In this document: one piece after another, positions 1 through 12,600 of the stretch | Position numbering within the stretch: position 1 is the stretch's first letter | Layout of the letters: every line of letters begins with the position of its first letter | From: Rallus limicola | Taxonomy: Eukaryota; Chordata; Aves; Gruiformes; Rallidae | Assembly (NCBI GenBank): GCA_022605955.1 | Contig: JAKCOZ010000021.1 | Location: 12,506,501-12,570,500 of the forward strand | Reading direction: 5' to 3' | DNA: 64,000 nucleotides | Made by a program: the position numbers and the translations under genes | The notes under the pieces: model-generated | Told to the model about the DNA's origin: nothing | The model's input: only the letters and a program-made list of their open reading frames with translations | The model's database searches: none

Positions 1-1429
1 GGCTCTGGGTATATGACTCCTGGAGCTGCAAATGCAGCAGCTCATTGCAGCACACTGACCCTGGGCTGGGACAAGCAGGGGTCCCATCAAGCACAGGGTG
101 GGCCTGGGGAGCTGCTGGGACTGCCAGCACCCACTGGCGGCAGCCCAGGACGACCCCTATGCTGGGTAGTGGGCTCACCCCTGAAGCAGGCTGGCTGGCA
201 CCCCAACCCCCAGGCAGTCCTGGACACCCCACACTCAGCACAGCAGCACATGGGTTTCTCAGATGGGTTCTCTGTGCTACAGGGTCACACCAGGCACATG
301 GGAGCTGCTCCCCCAGGGTCTGTTCCCCACCATCAAGCTCTGTCTCATCTCAATGCATACATCATTGGATGTACCTTAGCTGCAGCAACTCCATGTTGTT
401 TAATTTGTACCCAGGATGAATGCATCATTACAGCGTTTCCCACCTATGTTTTTCCCAAGCCAGTAATATTTTAGGATGAGAGAAGAAATCCCTGCCCTCC
501 TGGCTTCCACGTGGGGACAAGGGACCTGTACATCCAACTGTTCTGCTGGGGACAGGGTGAGAAGAGCCCATCCCCACAGCATTAGGGGGATATTGGAGGG
601 CTCTTTCTGTACAGGCTGCAGCATGAGGCACGGCACAGCCGGATCACCTGCACATACAGAACAAGGCAGATCCTCATGTGAGCACAGGGTGAACTCCTGG
701 GGTGCAGCCCTGAGCTCCTGAAACACGCCGCCCACAAGGAAAGGTGGGTCAGCACCTCACTGGCCCTTGCTCAGCCTGAGCATCTCCTGCCACACACCCA
801 CTCTAGGGGTCCCCATTCCCCAGGGCTCACCCTGCACCCCCTGTCCTGCCCAGGTAACCCACCACTATGGGTCACCATCCTCAGTCTGCTGCAGCATCTG
901 GCCACGCACTGCTCCCCCAGCAAAGCCCCCCAACGTTGTTTTTCAATACCTTTTGCAGGGAAATGATGCCTTTCAGACCCCAGGTCACCCCCCCTAAAGC
1001 TGCCCACGAGTTTTGATTGCAATAGCTGGGATCAAAATGACATCAGTAATGCCTCGGTAACACTGTCCCCGAGCCCTTCCCATAGGGAAGCACAGACCTG
1101 GAACCAGAGGGTTCAGGGGCTGGTGGCACATGTGGGTGATGCTGGTCAGACCCCGCTCCCCATTGCTGCCAGGGGCTCGGGGCTGCCCCCCTTGCACCGC
1201 ACCGCAACAACCACCAAAACCCCGCAAACGGGGTGGGGGACCCACAGAAAGAACACAGGCAAGGAAAGGGGATGGAAACCCCCAATCCAGCCCCCAGCAG
1301 CCGGCTGGGGCTCCTGGCAGCACTCACGCCCTTCAGCGTCTCCCGTGCCCGGGTCGGCAGCTTCCTCAGGAATTCCTCCCTCCTCCTCCCCCCCCTAATT
1401 AACGCTGTTAATTAATTCTGTAGCCGGCA

Positions 1430-1880
1430 GAGAAGCCCCCGAAAAAAACTTCCTCTCGAGGGCAGAGCGTGGAGGGGGAGGGAGGGGGCGGGCGGCGGGC
1501 CCGGGGGCGAGGAGAGGGCCCGGCCTGGCGGGAGGGCCCTGCCCAGGAGGTGGCAGCAGACACACGGCGAGCGGAGGGAACGGGACCCGGGCTCCGCGCC
1601 GGGGGTGGCACAGGACGGCCCCGAGTGTGAGACGAGCGGGCCCCGGGGGTCTGCGAGGGCTCCCCCGAAAAGGGTCCGGGGTCCCAACACACACACACAC
1701 ACACACACGCACCACGCAGCCCCGGGGATGTCGCGTCCCCCGCGCTGGCAGCGCTGCTCAGGGAGCAGCCCGGTCCCATCCCCGGGGTCTGCCCCAAACG
1801 CAGCCCCCACCCCCACCCCGGGACAGGCTATAGGCGCAGTACCCCTCAGCACCAGACCCCCCCCCCAGCATGGCCCGAGC
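1430..1880. promoter_or_regulatory. CpG-rich block, possible promoter
   Basis: GC-rich sequence with many CG dinucleotides, clearly different from both sides, as is usual for avian promoters. A CA repeat (1687-1708) interrupts it. On its left edge lies a perfect 19-bp dyad (1396-1414) made of two homeodomain-type TAATTA half sites. A transcript starting here could run leftwards, because a GTGAGT donor-like site lies on the minus strand at about 1326. No start codon or protein could be assigned, so the promoter call is an inference from composition. Confidence 0.4.
1687..1708. repeat. (CA)n microsatellite
   Basis: An uninterrupted run of about eleven CA units inside the CpG-rich block. It also produces the spurious alternating Val-Cys peptide of the minus-strand open frames here. 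Confidence 0.95.
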
Positions 1881-4083
1881 GGGGCGGGGGCTGAGAGGTT
1901 TTAGTCCTCATCCATTGGGGACTGCGCCAGGCGATAAGGAGGAGGAGGAAGAGGAGGAAGGCTTTCACTTGCTCCCAAACCTCCTGCACAGCCCTGGCTC
2001 ATCGGGCCAACTGGAAGCCCAGTGACCCCCGCACTGGGGCTTCAGCACCCCAGCGGGCAGGGCAGGGCTGTACCAGGACTACCAGGCCCTGGGGGCTCCC
2101 CGCTCGCCCTATCCCCTGCCTGCAGCCACACAGCACCAAGCTGCTCAGCACCCAGTGTGCTGGGGGATGCTTATGAGAAGCACACTGTCTCCAGGACAAG
2201 AATCCTCTCCTCCTAGACTCCATGGTCCTTGGGTAGTGTGGGTGATCTGTCTGGAGAGGTGGGTGCCCTGTGCCCCTCCCAAAGGTTAGCAGGGCTGCCC
2301 ATAGGCACTGCATTTGCCTCACCATCTCCACAACCTATTTCAGCACCTCTCTGTCACCCGGCACGGCACCACAAACAGGAGACCCAAACACACACAAACT
2401 CCACCTCAAAACTCTCCTGGAAGCCATCAAGCAAAAGGCCTGAGCACAGTCACACTTCACTTTCCAGCTCCTCCATTTGCCCCTCTGAGCCCCTCCTGCC
2501 AGGGAGCACTGTGGGAAGGGCAGAGCTGCCTGTGCCCACTCAATCACATGGGTCCCCAGGAGGGGTCCAGCTCTTCTCAAGCCACACAAAACAAGTCCTG
2601 GGGGTCTTGGTTTTAAAACCAGAGCAGGGGAAAAAAAACCCCAACCCTAAACAAGTGACATCTCTGGGGTCAGAGCTTAAGTCCAAGAACTCACAAGGCG
2701 TTAGTGAAGTCTACCCAACAGTCAACATTGGATACAGGCAGCCCGCCTGGGAGGGCAGAAAGGAGGGAACAGTGACAAATCCATCCCAGGAACCGTGGCT
2801 CTGCAAGCACAGGCAGGCAGCCAGGCTTATGCTCCAGGGATTTGCAGAGTACCCGTCCAGATTGCTTTGCAAAAACAAGGCGCTTTTACGCTGAGGGCGG
2901 TTTTGGAAAGTACACGGGATTCTTGCAACCAAGAGATGAAGCCCAGGAGAGAAGGGGGCAGGGAAATAAAGACAAAAATTTTTTAAAAAGTCAAACATCC
3001 ATTCTTCCAAGCAGCTAGTCCAAGAACCTGTCACAGCCACACAAGGCACAAGAACGTGAAGATCACAGGCAGACGTCACCAGTTTACTGACAAACAGCAG
3101 CTCCCACGGAGCGAAGATGAGCCCTGTGAGCACGTGGCTGCTTCTTGGTACCAGCAGCAGATTCTCAGAGGACCTTCAAGAGCACACTGGTGATGGACCA
3201 GGCAACAAGGGGCAGAGCAAATGTTTGCTACTCCTCTGCCCCAGAGGGAGCCTGTGTACGAGTCCTAATTTGTTTCTTCCATCCCTGCTAATCCTAACCA
3301 ACCAGAGTAGGAGTTCCCACCAGGGAGAAGGGAATTAGATTTTCTCAAGGACAATAATCCATTTAAATACAGCACTTCTTACTTAGGAGACTTGAGACTT
3401 TTCCCAGCAAGCAGCCTTGCCCCACGCACAGCCCTCCCTCTCCCACACGCCCAGAGAGACAGGAGACGGGTTCCATCCCTGAAGAGCACCCAGCTGCCAG
3501 AGCAGAGGGGGCTTGGAGGAGCAGCAGCTAATCTAGTTCTTATGTAAGAGCTGCCTTAGTCCAAAATGGCATGAAGTTACCTATGGACTTGGTCCCAGAG
3601 CAGCTGAAACGGTCAAAGGCCCCCAGTTGAAGGCCTGCATCAGTTCAACAGGGTTGAAACTTAAGTCAAGCAAGACTCCACACATTGCTGATGCTTAAGG
3701 GCCCCAGAACATCAGGGGACATGCAGGAGCCCACACCTCCCTCCCTCTGTCCCTCCCAGCTGCCAGGAGACAGCCCTCCCAGGATCATTACAAAACTGGA
3801 CTCACCTCCTCCTGCCATGCTGCACGCCTGGAAGAGCTTCAGTAGTTCCAGCACCCCAATGATGGTGGTCCTAGGGGAGTCACTTTGGGGGTCAGACACC
3901 AAGGACAACTCGGGAGCATGACAAAGCCCCTCTGAGCTGCAGGCCCACACCAAGCCAGATCCCAGCATGCCTCACCCTTTGGTAAACCAAGCAGTTAGAC
4001 AAACATGAGCTCCCTGCTCACCAGCTCCCAAGAGTCATTTCAGATCAGAAACAGTCCAAGAAGCCAATTTTAGAAAGTACCAG

Positions 4084-4089
4084 TTTATT
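4084..4089 (-). terminator. SDC4: Distal polyadenylation signal, likely SDC4
   Basis: The plus strand reads TTTATT, which is AATAAA on the minus strand, preceded there by an A/T-rich stretch. It lies 2.5 kb downstream of the SDC4 stop codon with no other gene between. This would give a 3' UTR of about 2.55 kb; the mammalian SDC4 mRNA also has a 3' UTR near 2 kb. Use of this site is inferred. Confidence 0.55.
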
Positions 4090-5705
4090 TGAGAAAAAAA
4101 AATAACAAAATAAATCAGTAACAGTGGAAAATCCCCAAGAGCAATTACACAAGAGATTGATTCTAACCACCCCAAGCAGCAGACACTGTGCCTGCCTTCC
4201 CAGTAGTGCTCTCCATAGGCAGCAAATCCGCCCTCTCCACCCCAGCCTACAGTGAACTCTGTCCAGTTTTGGGACCCTCCCAGAGCCCAGCGTTTCCCCG
4301 AAAACACACTTTTGTTCTGAGACCAAGTGAGTCAACATGGAGGAGCAGCCTTGGGAAACATCCTCTGGCACTGATGTCTCAACACACAGCTCCACTGTTC
4401 CCCACACGGCCTGCCTTAGGGCCTGCCTTAGCTTTGTGAGGCGGCTCCCACCGCCTGAAGCTGAATATATTTGTTCTATCATCCCTATTGATTTGGCCTC
4501 CAGCCTACACGATGGAAGGAAGCTTCAGGAGCCGGTGGGATTTCTGAACCACCTTTGCAGCCGCCTGGGTTGTGCTGCCCACCCAGTTACTCAGTTTGGG
4601 GCCCAGGCTTGGATTTTGTCTTCGAGCACACCAGACTGCCAGAGCCACAGAACACAACTCCCACAGAGCACTTCCCTAACAGCCTCCTGAAACAGAGGCG
4701 TCAGACACACACGTTACCCTTCACTCTAGGAGCACTGGGTGAACTGGTCTCATTCTCAGTCGAGGTAGGAGCTATGTACATGTATTGAGACCCACAGCAG
4801 GAGGTGCAGAGCTAGCTGTCTGCACCAGGGCAGACTTCCAGCCAGCTCCTGACAGGGGCAAGTGCTCAGTGCAGCCCCAACAGGGGACTCTGCGACACAG
4901 CCAGCCCCTGCAACACCAAGTTGTGTTCTCCACACAGCGAGCTCCCAGCGCTTGCATCAGAAGAGCAAACCCAGAAGGGGATCCCTGCTCCAACTCAGAG
5001 GATCAAACCCAGCGCATCACAGGCCGCAGCCCTCTCGCCAGCACAGCTGGGGACACGGTGACACAGCCCCAGGGCTCTGGCTGCTCCCAGCTGCCTTCTC
5101 CTGCAGAGCCCACTGTGCTCTAGACAAGACACAATACGAATGAGATCTTACAGTAAGGCTGCTGAAGAGTTACCTCCAGCCCTTTCACTCTTAACCATAT
5201 ATTTCTCAGTAAAATATATCATATATAGCTCTATAGGACAGCTTATAATATATTACAGGATAGAAATACTCTGGGCTTTTCCCTACTTCAATCATATTAT
5301 GAATCCAATTTTGCATACAGATTAATCCTAGAGGTTATTGCCTTGAATTTATAATTAAAATTCATAGGCTAAAGCTTAAATAGTTTTCACAGAGACTTAT
5401 TACATTAGTGTTTAACATAAAAAGGATAAAAGTTACCAAATGAGAAGAGCAGCCATTTCAGAAACTATAAATAATTCTATTAAAAAACCAAAACCCCAAA
5501 TCCTAAAAAAAAAAAAAAGTTATGGGAAAACCATAAATATCTTCACCCTCTACAGTAACTGCTATAGAAGAAACCTGTAACACACTGTAGCTAACTCTGC
5601 TTCAGTTCAGATCATATAAAACAACATCTCTAGCAAAATGCCTGGCCAAAGGAAACACAAAGGGATTGAAAAAATAAATCTGAGGAAATTAAAAAAGTAG
5701 ATTTT

Positions 5706-5711
5706 TTTATT
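5706..5711 (-). terminator. SDC4: Proximal polyadenylation signal, likely SDC4
   Basis: AATAAA on the minus strand inside an A/T-rich tract about 910 bases after the SDC4 stop codon. It overlaps an ATT trinucleotide run, so it could be a chance hexamer in low-complexity sequence. Confidence 0.4.
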
Positions 5712-6111
5712 ATTATTATTATTTCAAAACAATTTCTACAAACGTTGTATAAACATTCAGCTATTTTCTTTAAAATTTCCTTATAAAAAAATCCTACAAG
5801 CAATCCTTAAAAAAACAAAAAGGTAAGGGACTGAAGGCAAGGAAAGGGTGTTGTCACAGCAACCCAACAGGGCTGTGTCCTGACATCAGGGATTGCGACC
5901 CTTGCCTGAGGAGGACAGGAAGAGACCCAAGTCTCCTGGGGAAGACATTCCCTAAGCCCTTTAGGGCATTTAGGGATTTTTGAGCCCCTAAATTTGGGCT
6001 TTTTACACCCAGATAAGGCAACAGTAAGTGTAGTGTAAGAGATTCATAAATAGTTCTCCATAAAATATGCTTCACATAAACAGCCTGCTGCAAGACATCT
6101 ATTAGCAAGGT

Positions 6112-6231
6112 TTATATATATATATTTTTTTATATATATATATATAAATCCATCTTCTCTAGAAGCAGCCAATCTGAGCATGGAAGCTGGATGCAAACAC
6201 ATGGTGCTTGCTTCCATCCAGTCTGTTTTGC

Positions 6232-6256
<25 letters not shown>
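6112..6256. repeat. Paired TA microsatellites
   Basis: Two TA-rich runs (6112-6146 and 6234-6256) lie about 90 bp apart in the presumed SDC4 3' UTR. Because TA runs are self-complementary they could pair with each other in the RNA. Repeats are seen directly; any function is unknown. Confidence 0.85.
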
Positions 6257-6263
<7 letters not shown>

Positions 6264-6619
6264 CCCCTCTGTAAAACCAAGCAGAAAATTTGGCAGCTTT
6301 ATTCTTTTTACATTAGCTTTCAGAAGAAGAAAAATAAAAGTTTACACTGAGGTTTGGTTTTGGTGGTGGTGGGTTTGTTTGGGTTGGGTTTGTTTTGGTT
6401 TTTTTCAGACTCTTTGTATTTCATTGGGCCCTTGTTAGCTGAGTGGGATGGGAAAGGTCATGTAAGAAGTTTGGGTTTTTCTTGAAGTCATTTTGAAATT
6501 CAATCCCACAAAATAATTAAAAAAAAAAAAAAAAGCATTTGTTCAGCACATCTCATCTGAGGGCACAGTGTTTGTCATAGTCTGTTTGTCCCTTGATGGG
6601 CATAAGGTGCTGCTGAGTT

Positions 6620-9600
6620 TTAAGCATAGAACTCATTTGTAGGGGCTTTCTTGTAGATGGGTTTCTTCCCAAGGTCGTAACTGCCTTCATCCTTCTTCTT
6701 CATGCGATAGACTAAGAGGAGGATCAGGAAGACAGCAAACAGGAGGCCCACTGTCCCTCCTGCAATGAGAGCTGGGGGAGGAAAAAACAGCATGGAATAA
6801 GTCTAAACTTCTGGACCACTCCAAACCATCAGCTACACCTCAAGATGTGCTTCAAGAGTACCAGAACTACCTCCTGAGTCAGTGGTGTCACTGTGTGAGC
6901 CAGCACTTTCAGTGCCAGCAGGTGCTGTTGGCAAAGGCCAGAAATTGCTTTTCATCCAACCACAGAATAATCACATTCCACATTAACCAGTTTGTAGCCC
7001 AGTTTTTTTAGTGCAAGAAGAGTTTTGACAAAAATACATCCTCCTTGCACAAAGAAACAACCCACCCAAAAGCACTGACCACAGCCCACAAACAGCATCC
7101 ACTGCAGAAAAATGGCACACCTCTGCCTGGAGTGCTTCATGAACTACCTGTGTGAGCACCTCTGGGGAATTTAAACAGCAGCATCCCACAGCCACCACTG
7201 CCTCCCTTCAAAGAAACACCCCAGTAACCAAAAACCACAACCCCCCCTCAAAACACACCAGAATTTTCTCTCTCATCACACCAAGGGCAGCCACACGACT
7301 TCAGTGAAGTTTACCCTTTGCTGTGACACCTACTCACTGCACTAAATCAACTTGGTTAGGTGGCTTTGCAACCCACCCTTCCAGTCACTCCTCCAACTGG
7401 GAGGACAGCTGCAGATCAGCAAGACATACCCAGGCCAGAGGTCTGTACTGGGACCAGGAGGCCAAGCACCTGCTGCCTTGAGAGAGATCTGTCCCAGGCA
7501 CTGAGGGGAAGCCAGTCCCCTGGCTTGGCACCAGGCAGAGGCACTCAGATCCCCAACAGCTGACTAGGTGTTCACATCCCTTAGAAGGGTTGTTTGGTTC
7601 CCAGCAAGGCTCAGAAAAAGGCAGGACTTGGGCAGAGGTTAAAAGAAAACACCCACATTTGATACCAAAGTCTTATGTCATTGATTTATGGTTAGATATG
7701 CTGCTTGTTGAGGTAGTATCTGGGTGCAGAGCAGCTGCTACATGACTTGTGTGGCACCTAAGCCAACAGCCAGCTGGCAGGCTCAACCCCAGAGCTGTTT
7801 ACCCCAGCAAGGCAAGCAGCAGGCTCTTCTGCTGCCTGAGAGCTAAAAGTGACCCTGCTCCAGGTAGTCACAGATGTAAGGGATCTCCCTCCCTTTGTCA
7901 GCAGGGAACCACTCCCCAGAGGAACAAGGAGCAACAGAAACCACTTTGACTTCTAGTATTAATGATTTATCAGGACAAGGTGGAATATTACCTGTAAGGA
8001 CTTCTGTTCTTTCAAAGATGCTGCTGTTGGCTGTGCTTGCCATGGAGATCTTGTTGGACAGGTTCTCTTCCACAGGTAGACCTTTGTTAGGAATGATTTC
8101 ATTGTCCACCATTGTGTTTTTCTTCTCACCTTCTATCTTTCTCTCAGTATCTCCAAGGATATAGTTGTCAGATAGCTACAGAACACAGACAAACCACACC
8201 CATCAGTAAGCAGCACCCAGCCTTCCTACAATTACAAGTAGGAGGGTGTGCAGGGAGAGGAAAGTTTGCTTAGCACATTAGGAGTGTGCTGTTCCTGCTC
8301 CTGCAGGCAGGCTTGTATTGATGCCACGTCTTGCAGGGGGAAGGGTATTTAGAAAAGCTTCACAAACAGACAGGGCAGCTACAGCAACAGAGCAGCATTG
8401 CTTAAAGCATGCAGAGGCAATACCTACCCCAGGAGTACCCTTGGTGGTCAGATATATAGAATCTTCAGAGGCTGAGTAGTCTGCAGAGGGAGGAAAAAAT
8501 AAGTTGAAAATCAATAGGACACTGTTTTCCTCCCACTACATGCCTTTTTTTGGAATTCAGACACCATTTGCAATGCCAAGGCCTGCAGACAATGTCTGGT
8601 TCTCTGCTGACTACAGTTCCCTCTTATCTACTAGTACTTTCACCAGTTAATGGCTCTGATTGCACAAGATCAGGAGATGTAATCTTCAGATGAACCTTTC
8701 CAATGGATCCATTGGTCACTGCTGCAGATTGTCAGGAGCTGCCCTGCAGAGCAGGTCTGCTATAGCTGGCTAAGGAACTGGACTCAGAGGGCAAGGCTCT
8801 CACCACCCATCCCTAAAGGAGGGCTTGCCAACCCTCTCCTTACCAGATCTGCCCCAACATGTCATGCACCCATTTCAGCACTTGTTCTTTTCCTTTCAGA
8901 AAACAAGTGTTCACGTCAAGGGGACAAGGAGCTACAGAAACTGGTTTGGGCAGGGAGCTTTGCATGTCACAGAGTTCACCTGAACACCAGGTAGTCCTTT
9001 ACCTTGTTTGCCCTCACCTGAAGCTAACTTTAAGCCTCTTAACACTGCCTCAACAATCAGTTTTTTCATTTTTTCTCAAAAATTAATTTGTTTTCAACAT
9101 AAGACCCAGCCAGTGCAATGCCTTTTCACCTGTGGTAAGACAAGCTTGGCTGGGTCCCCTATGTCCTCCCCAAGTGATTCAACATGACAGTAAAGCCACT
9201 CTCACTGTTCTCACTAGTGACTACAGTTCACACTGCTTTCTCATCTCCACTTGACACTGGTTCCCTCTGGAGCTCTGGGTGGGCATTAAGCCCATCACTC
9301 ACAAGCTGGTGCTGGTAGAAAGCATCAACTCTGAGAAATCCCTTTCCCACTTACCTCCAGACCCAGATGTCTCATCTATATCTAACACATCAGAAGTTAT
9401 GTGAGGCCTGAATTCATCAATGTCCTCATCATCTGGCAAGTCTCCAGAGGCAGGGTAGTCAAGCCATCGGGCATCCATGGTCTCTGTTTCTCTCACCTGC
9501 AAACAGGGGTGGAGAAGTGTTAAATATCAGGGGATTCCTCAGAAGGGTTTCACAAAAAGTCAGGACTTCAGAGCCTGTGGTGAGAAGCCACTTCTATCAC

Positions 9601-12600
9601 AACAACATTAAATGCTTAAGTTTCTCTCCTCTAAAAGCACCATCTTCCTCAGCCTGGGAACAGCCAAGTTCCCCTAGCATTTCTCAGAAGAGAGAACCAG
9701 CCTGGGACTGGAATTTCCCCAGAGAGCTACTGAGGAGGTTCACTTGAACCCACAGGGTGAAAATACCACAGCAGGATCTCCATCTGGAGTGTGCAGCAAA
9801 AGCACTACCTCCTGTTTGCAATACAGGGGAATTTGGAAGGACTTTCTATTCCCAGAGAAAAGGCCTGGCACCCATAGGTCAGGGTTTTGCACAGCACCCA
9901 AGCTGTGTGCCATTGCTTCTTGTATTAACAAACCAACCTATTTTATCACCCAAGGGTTAAAAACTGCTCCCAGCTCAGCAGAATTGCTCTGCCATAGTGC
10001 AGGGGTTTAAGAGCACTTGCTATCCATAAGGACTTGCCCAGAGGAGGAGCTTGCTCTGCCTCAGCTCTTAAAACTCATGTAAACAAGAAGCCTGTAAAGT
10101 GATAAAATGAAACCTGTGATCATAGGGCCAGTGACTGCAATTAGGGACACATGTTAGCAAAAGGGCAGGAGAACCTCTGGAGAGCCAAGCCAGCTCCCCA
10201 GCCACAGTGGCAATTTCCACACCAGAGCTGGTTTGCACTTGGACCTTCAAGGAGCCACAAGCCCAAACCTCCCACCCTCACCAAGGTTGTGCCATTTCCC
10301 TGGAGCCATTTCTCTGCCCCACAGCCCTGGGCCAGCCAGGTGAGGGAGGGTACTGCAGGTATGAGGCTCCTGGGTTGCTCAACACCAGTTCACAGATTCC
10401 AGTGGTTGCAGATGCTTCCACAGCCACCAAGTCATTGCTGTGGTGGGGAACTCGACCTCTTCCCCTGCAGCAAGAAGGGCAATGCAGATGGATGGGTCCC
10501 ATAGCTGGGGGCTAAGCTGCCAACACTTCTTTTATGCTGTCCTCACAGAAAGCCTGGGAACATGTTCCTTAGGTGTCTCCTAGAACTTGGGCTCAAGCCC
10601 TGAGGGTTTAAGTGCATTTTTAACGTGCTCCAGTCCTGCACATCTGAAGTGTCTCCTTAATGTCCAGGTTTGCCATGAGCTACGACCTCACAGGGGGTTG
10701 AAGATCAGAGACTGGCAGGGACAGTGACAGCTCCAGTGCTTGCTGCATCCTCAGGGCAGCAGTGAGACCCTGAGCAGGAGAGAAGGGGTTAGCAGCCCCA
10801 GTGCTCAGCATCGGCCTTCCTGCTCCAGGGCCCACGTGCAGCCCATCACAGCCCAGCAGTGACACCCACCGACTGATGAATCACATCCGCTATCGATTGT
10901 TGGCACAGGCCAACAATCAGCCACGAGCTGTGTGTCAGCTTCCTCTGCCTACAGCCCCAGCCTTGCTTCCAAGCCAGCTTTCCCTGTCCATTAGCAGACT
11001 GGTTTTGCCACAAACAAGGCTGTGTGGTCAGGACAAGATGGTTTTCATTTTCCATAAGGAGCAGCGGCTACTAGATGTGCTTTTCATTAGCTTCCTGAGG
11101 CATCTATGGTTTCCCCAGCAACTCTGCTGGAGGACAACCAAATTAAAAGCTATGGGGGCATCAAGTGCCAAGAGCCTCCTCCTAGACCCCCCTGTTTCCA
11201 CTCTGCCCAAGCCTGGCACTAGGTGATAGGAAGGGGGTTGTGGAGGAAGGCCAGCTGGGAAGAAATCCCCTCCCAGCCTGGAACCAGGCATTCCTAACGT
11301 TATGGATCACTTGCTCCACAGCAAATTCATTTTAAGTTCTGTGAAACCCAGCCAAAGCCAGACCTGCAATGGAAACTTCTGCCAGCATGCTGTAGCTGTT
11401 CCCATGAGAGCTTCTGGCCAATTCATCAAGGGGCAGGAAGAGCCCAATTCCCATCTGCCTGAGCTTCCCAGGGCTGGGAAGCAAGTTTGCTGTGGATCCA
11501 TGCAATGCAGCTGCCATGCCAAGACAGATCAACCTTGGCACAAAGCTCTGTGCTGAGCCACACCCCTGTGCCAGCTCAGGCCCTATGAATCATGGCCAGC
11601 TAATGTCCTAACCAGGGTGGCTCAAGAAAACCTGTGTTTAGGCCATGGAGTGGCTGGACAACAGGCTGACCTTATCACATTGAGCCAGCTGGGAGCAAAG
11701 CAGTGGCAGCCAGCCACAGTGATTAGTACATACTCTGGAATGCACCAGGTTTGGCTATCAGAAAACCCTATTTAAATCAGGACAGACAGTGTTTACAAGC
11801 CAGAGGACATAACAAGGAAGTTACTGACTCACAAGCATAAATAAGATTATATGGGAGCGTTCCCTGAACTCACTCTTCATCATCCTCTTGAGCAAGGATG
11901 GGGAAGTTCCTGGAAGCCACAAGAGCTTTTCAAACTATACAGGAAACTTTTGAGAGCAGTGAGCCTCCTTTTACAAATTCAGGGAAGTTTGAGGGCTGCT
12001 GGGCATCTCTGTGCCTACTCCCCAGGTTTGAAGACATGCTTTCCTAAGGAGCAGGCTCCTCCTGGGCAGCCTAGGAAGAGTTAAAGGTGGAGTGCAGTGC
12101 TGAAGGGCAGGTGTGGAGCAGGCACATTCCTCACATACACACCTGTGAGAGGGCACACAGGCACTTGCAGTCTTAAAAGCAAGAGCTTCAGGCTTTCCAA
12201 GTGCCACATACTGACTTCCCTGCTTAAAACATGCATCCCTTTCCAAGGGTATTCAGCCCTCCCTACACTTGCTTTACCAGGTGAAGAGGCACCAGGAAAG
12301 ATGCCCACGCTTCCTCACCACTGGCAAGCTGCAGCCAAAAAGGATGAAGCCAGGAGACTGCTGCAGGATGACAGTCAGCCCCTTACCAAGCTGTCTCTGG
12401 CCACGTTCAGTTTAACATCTTCTGCAATCTCCAGCTGGAGAAGGGCACCAGCGCTGCTCTGAGTCTTCCACCACCTGTTAGCCCAGCACTGGAGCAGGGC
12501 CAAGGACTTGCTGGAAGAGTTGGACTGGGTGGCTGCACAGCCCCACCTCTCCCCAGCAGCTGAAGTCAAGCCCTGCTATTAATATGCTCCTCTCTAAGAC

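Larger units (their letters stand above)
1..4069. other. Left flank without a recognised gene
   Basis: No stretch here reads as a protein I know. In the human order RBPJL lies on this side of SDC4, but I could not find RBPJL-like coding sequence on either strand. What can be seen is a CpG-rich block at about 1430-1880, a CA dinucleotide run at 1687-1708, and two weak minus-strand exon-like pieces (3806-3870 and 1327-1405) that are discussed as a finding. The open frames present are short and look random. Confidence 0.5.
4090..6619 (-). other. SDC4: Probable SDC4 3' untranslated region
   Basis: This sequence follows the SDC4 stop codon on the minus strand and has no long open frame. The part from about 5170 to 6550 is strongly A/T-rich, with ATT repeats (5706-5722), TA runs (about 6112-6146 and 6234-6256) and poly(A) tracts, while 4090-5130 is of average composition. 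Two AATAAA signals (at 5706-5711 and 4084-4089) allow a short form of about 0.9 kb and a long form of about 2.5 kb. The boundaries depend on which signal is used. Confidence 0.55.

Noticed and set aside
2229..2894. 221-codon plus-strand frame in the left flank, tested as RBPJL
   Set aside because: No resemblance to the RBPJ-type DNA-binding or beta-trefoil sequence; low-complexity Ser/Pro/Gln content typical of random GC-rich frames.
6044..6438. Small frames with Tyr-Ile repeats
   Set aside because: Translations of the TA microsatellites in the presumed SDC4 3' UTR.
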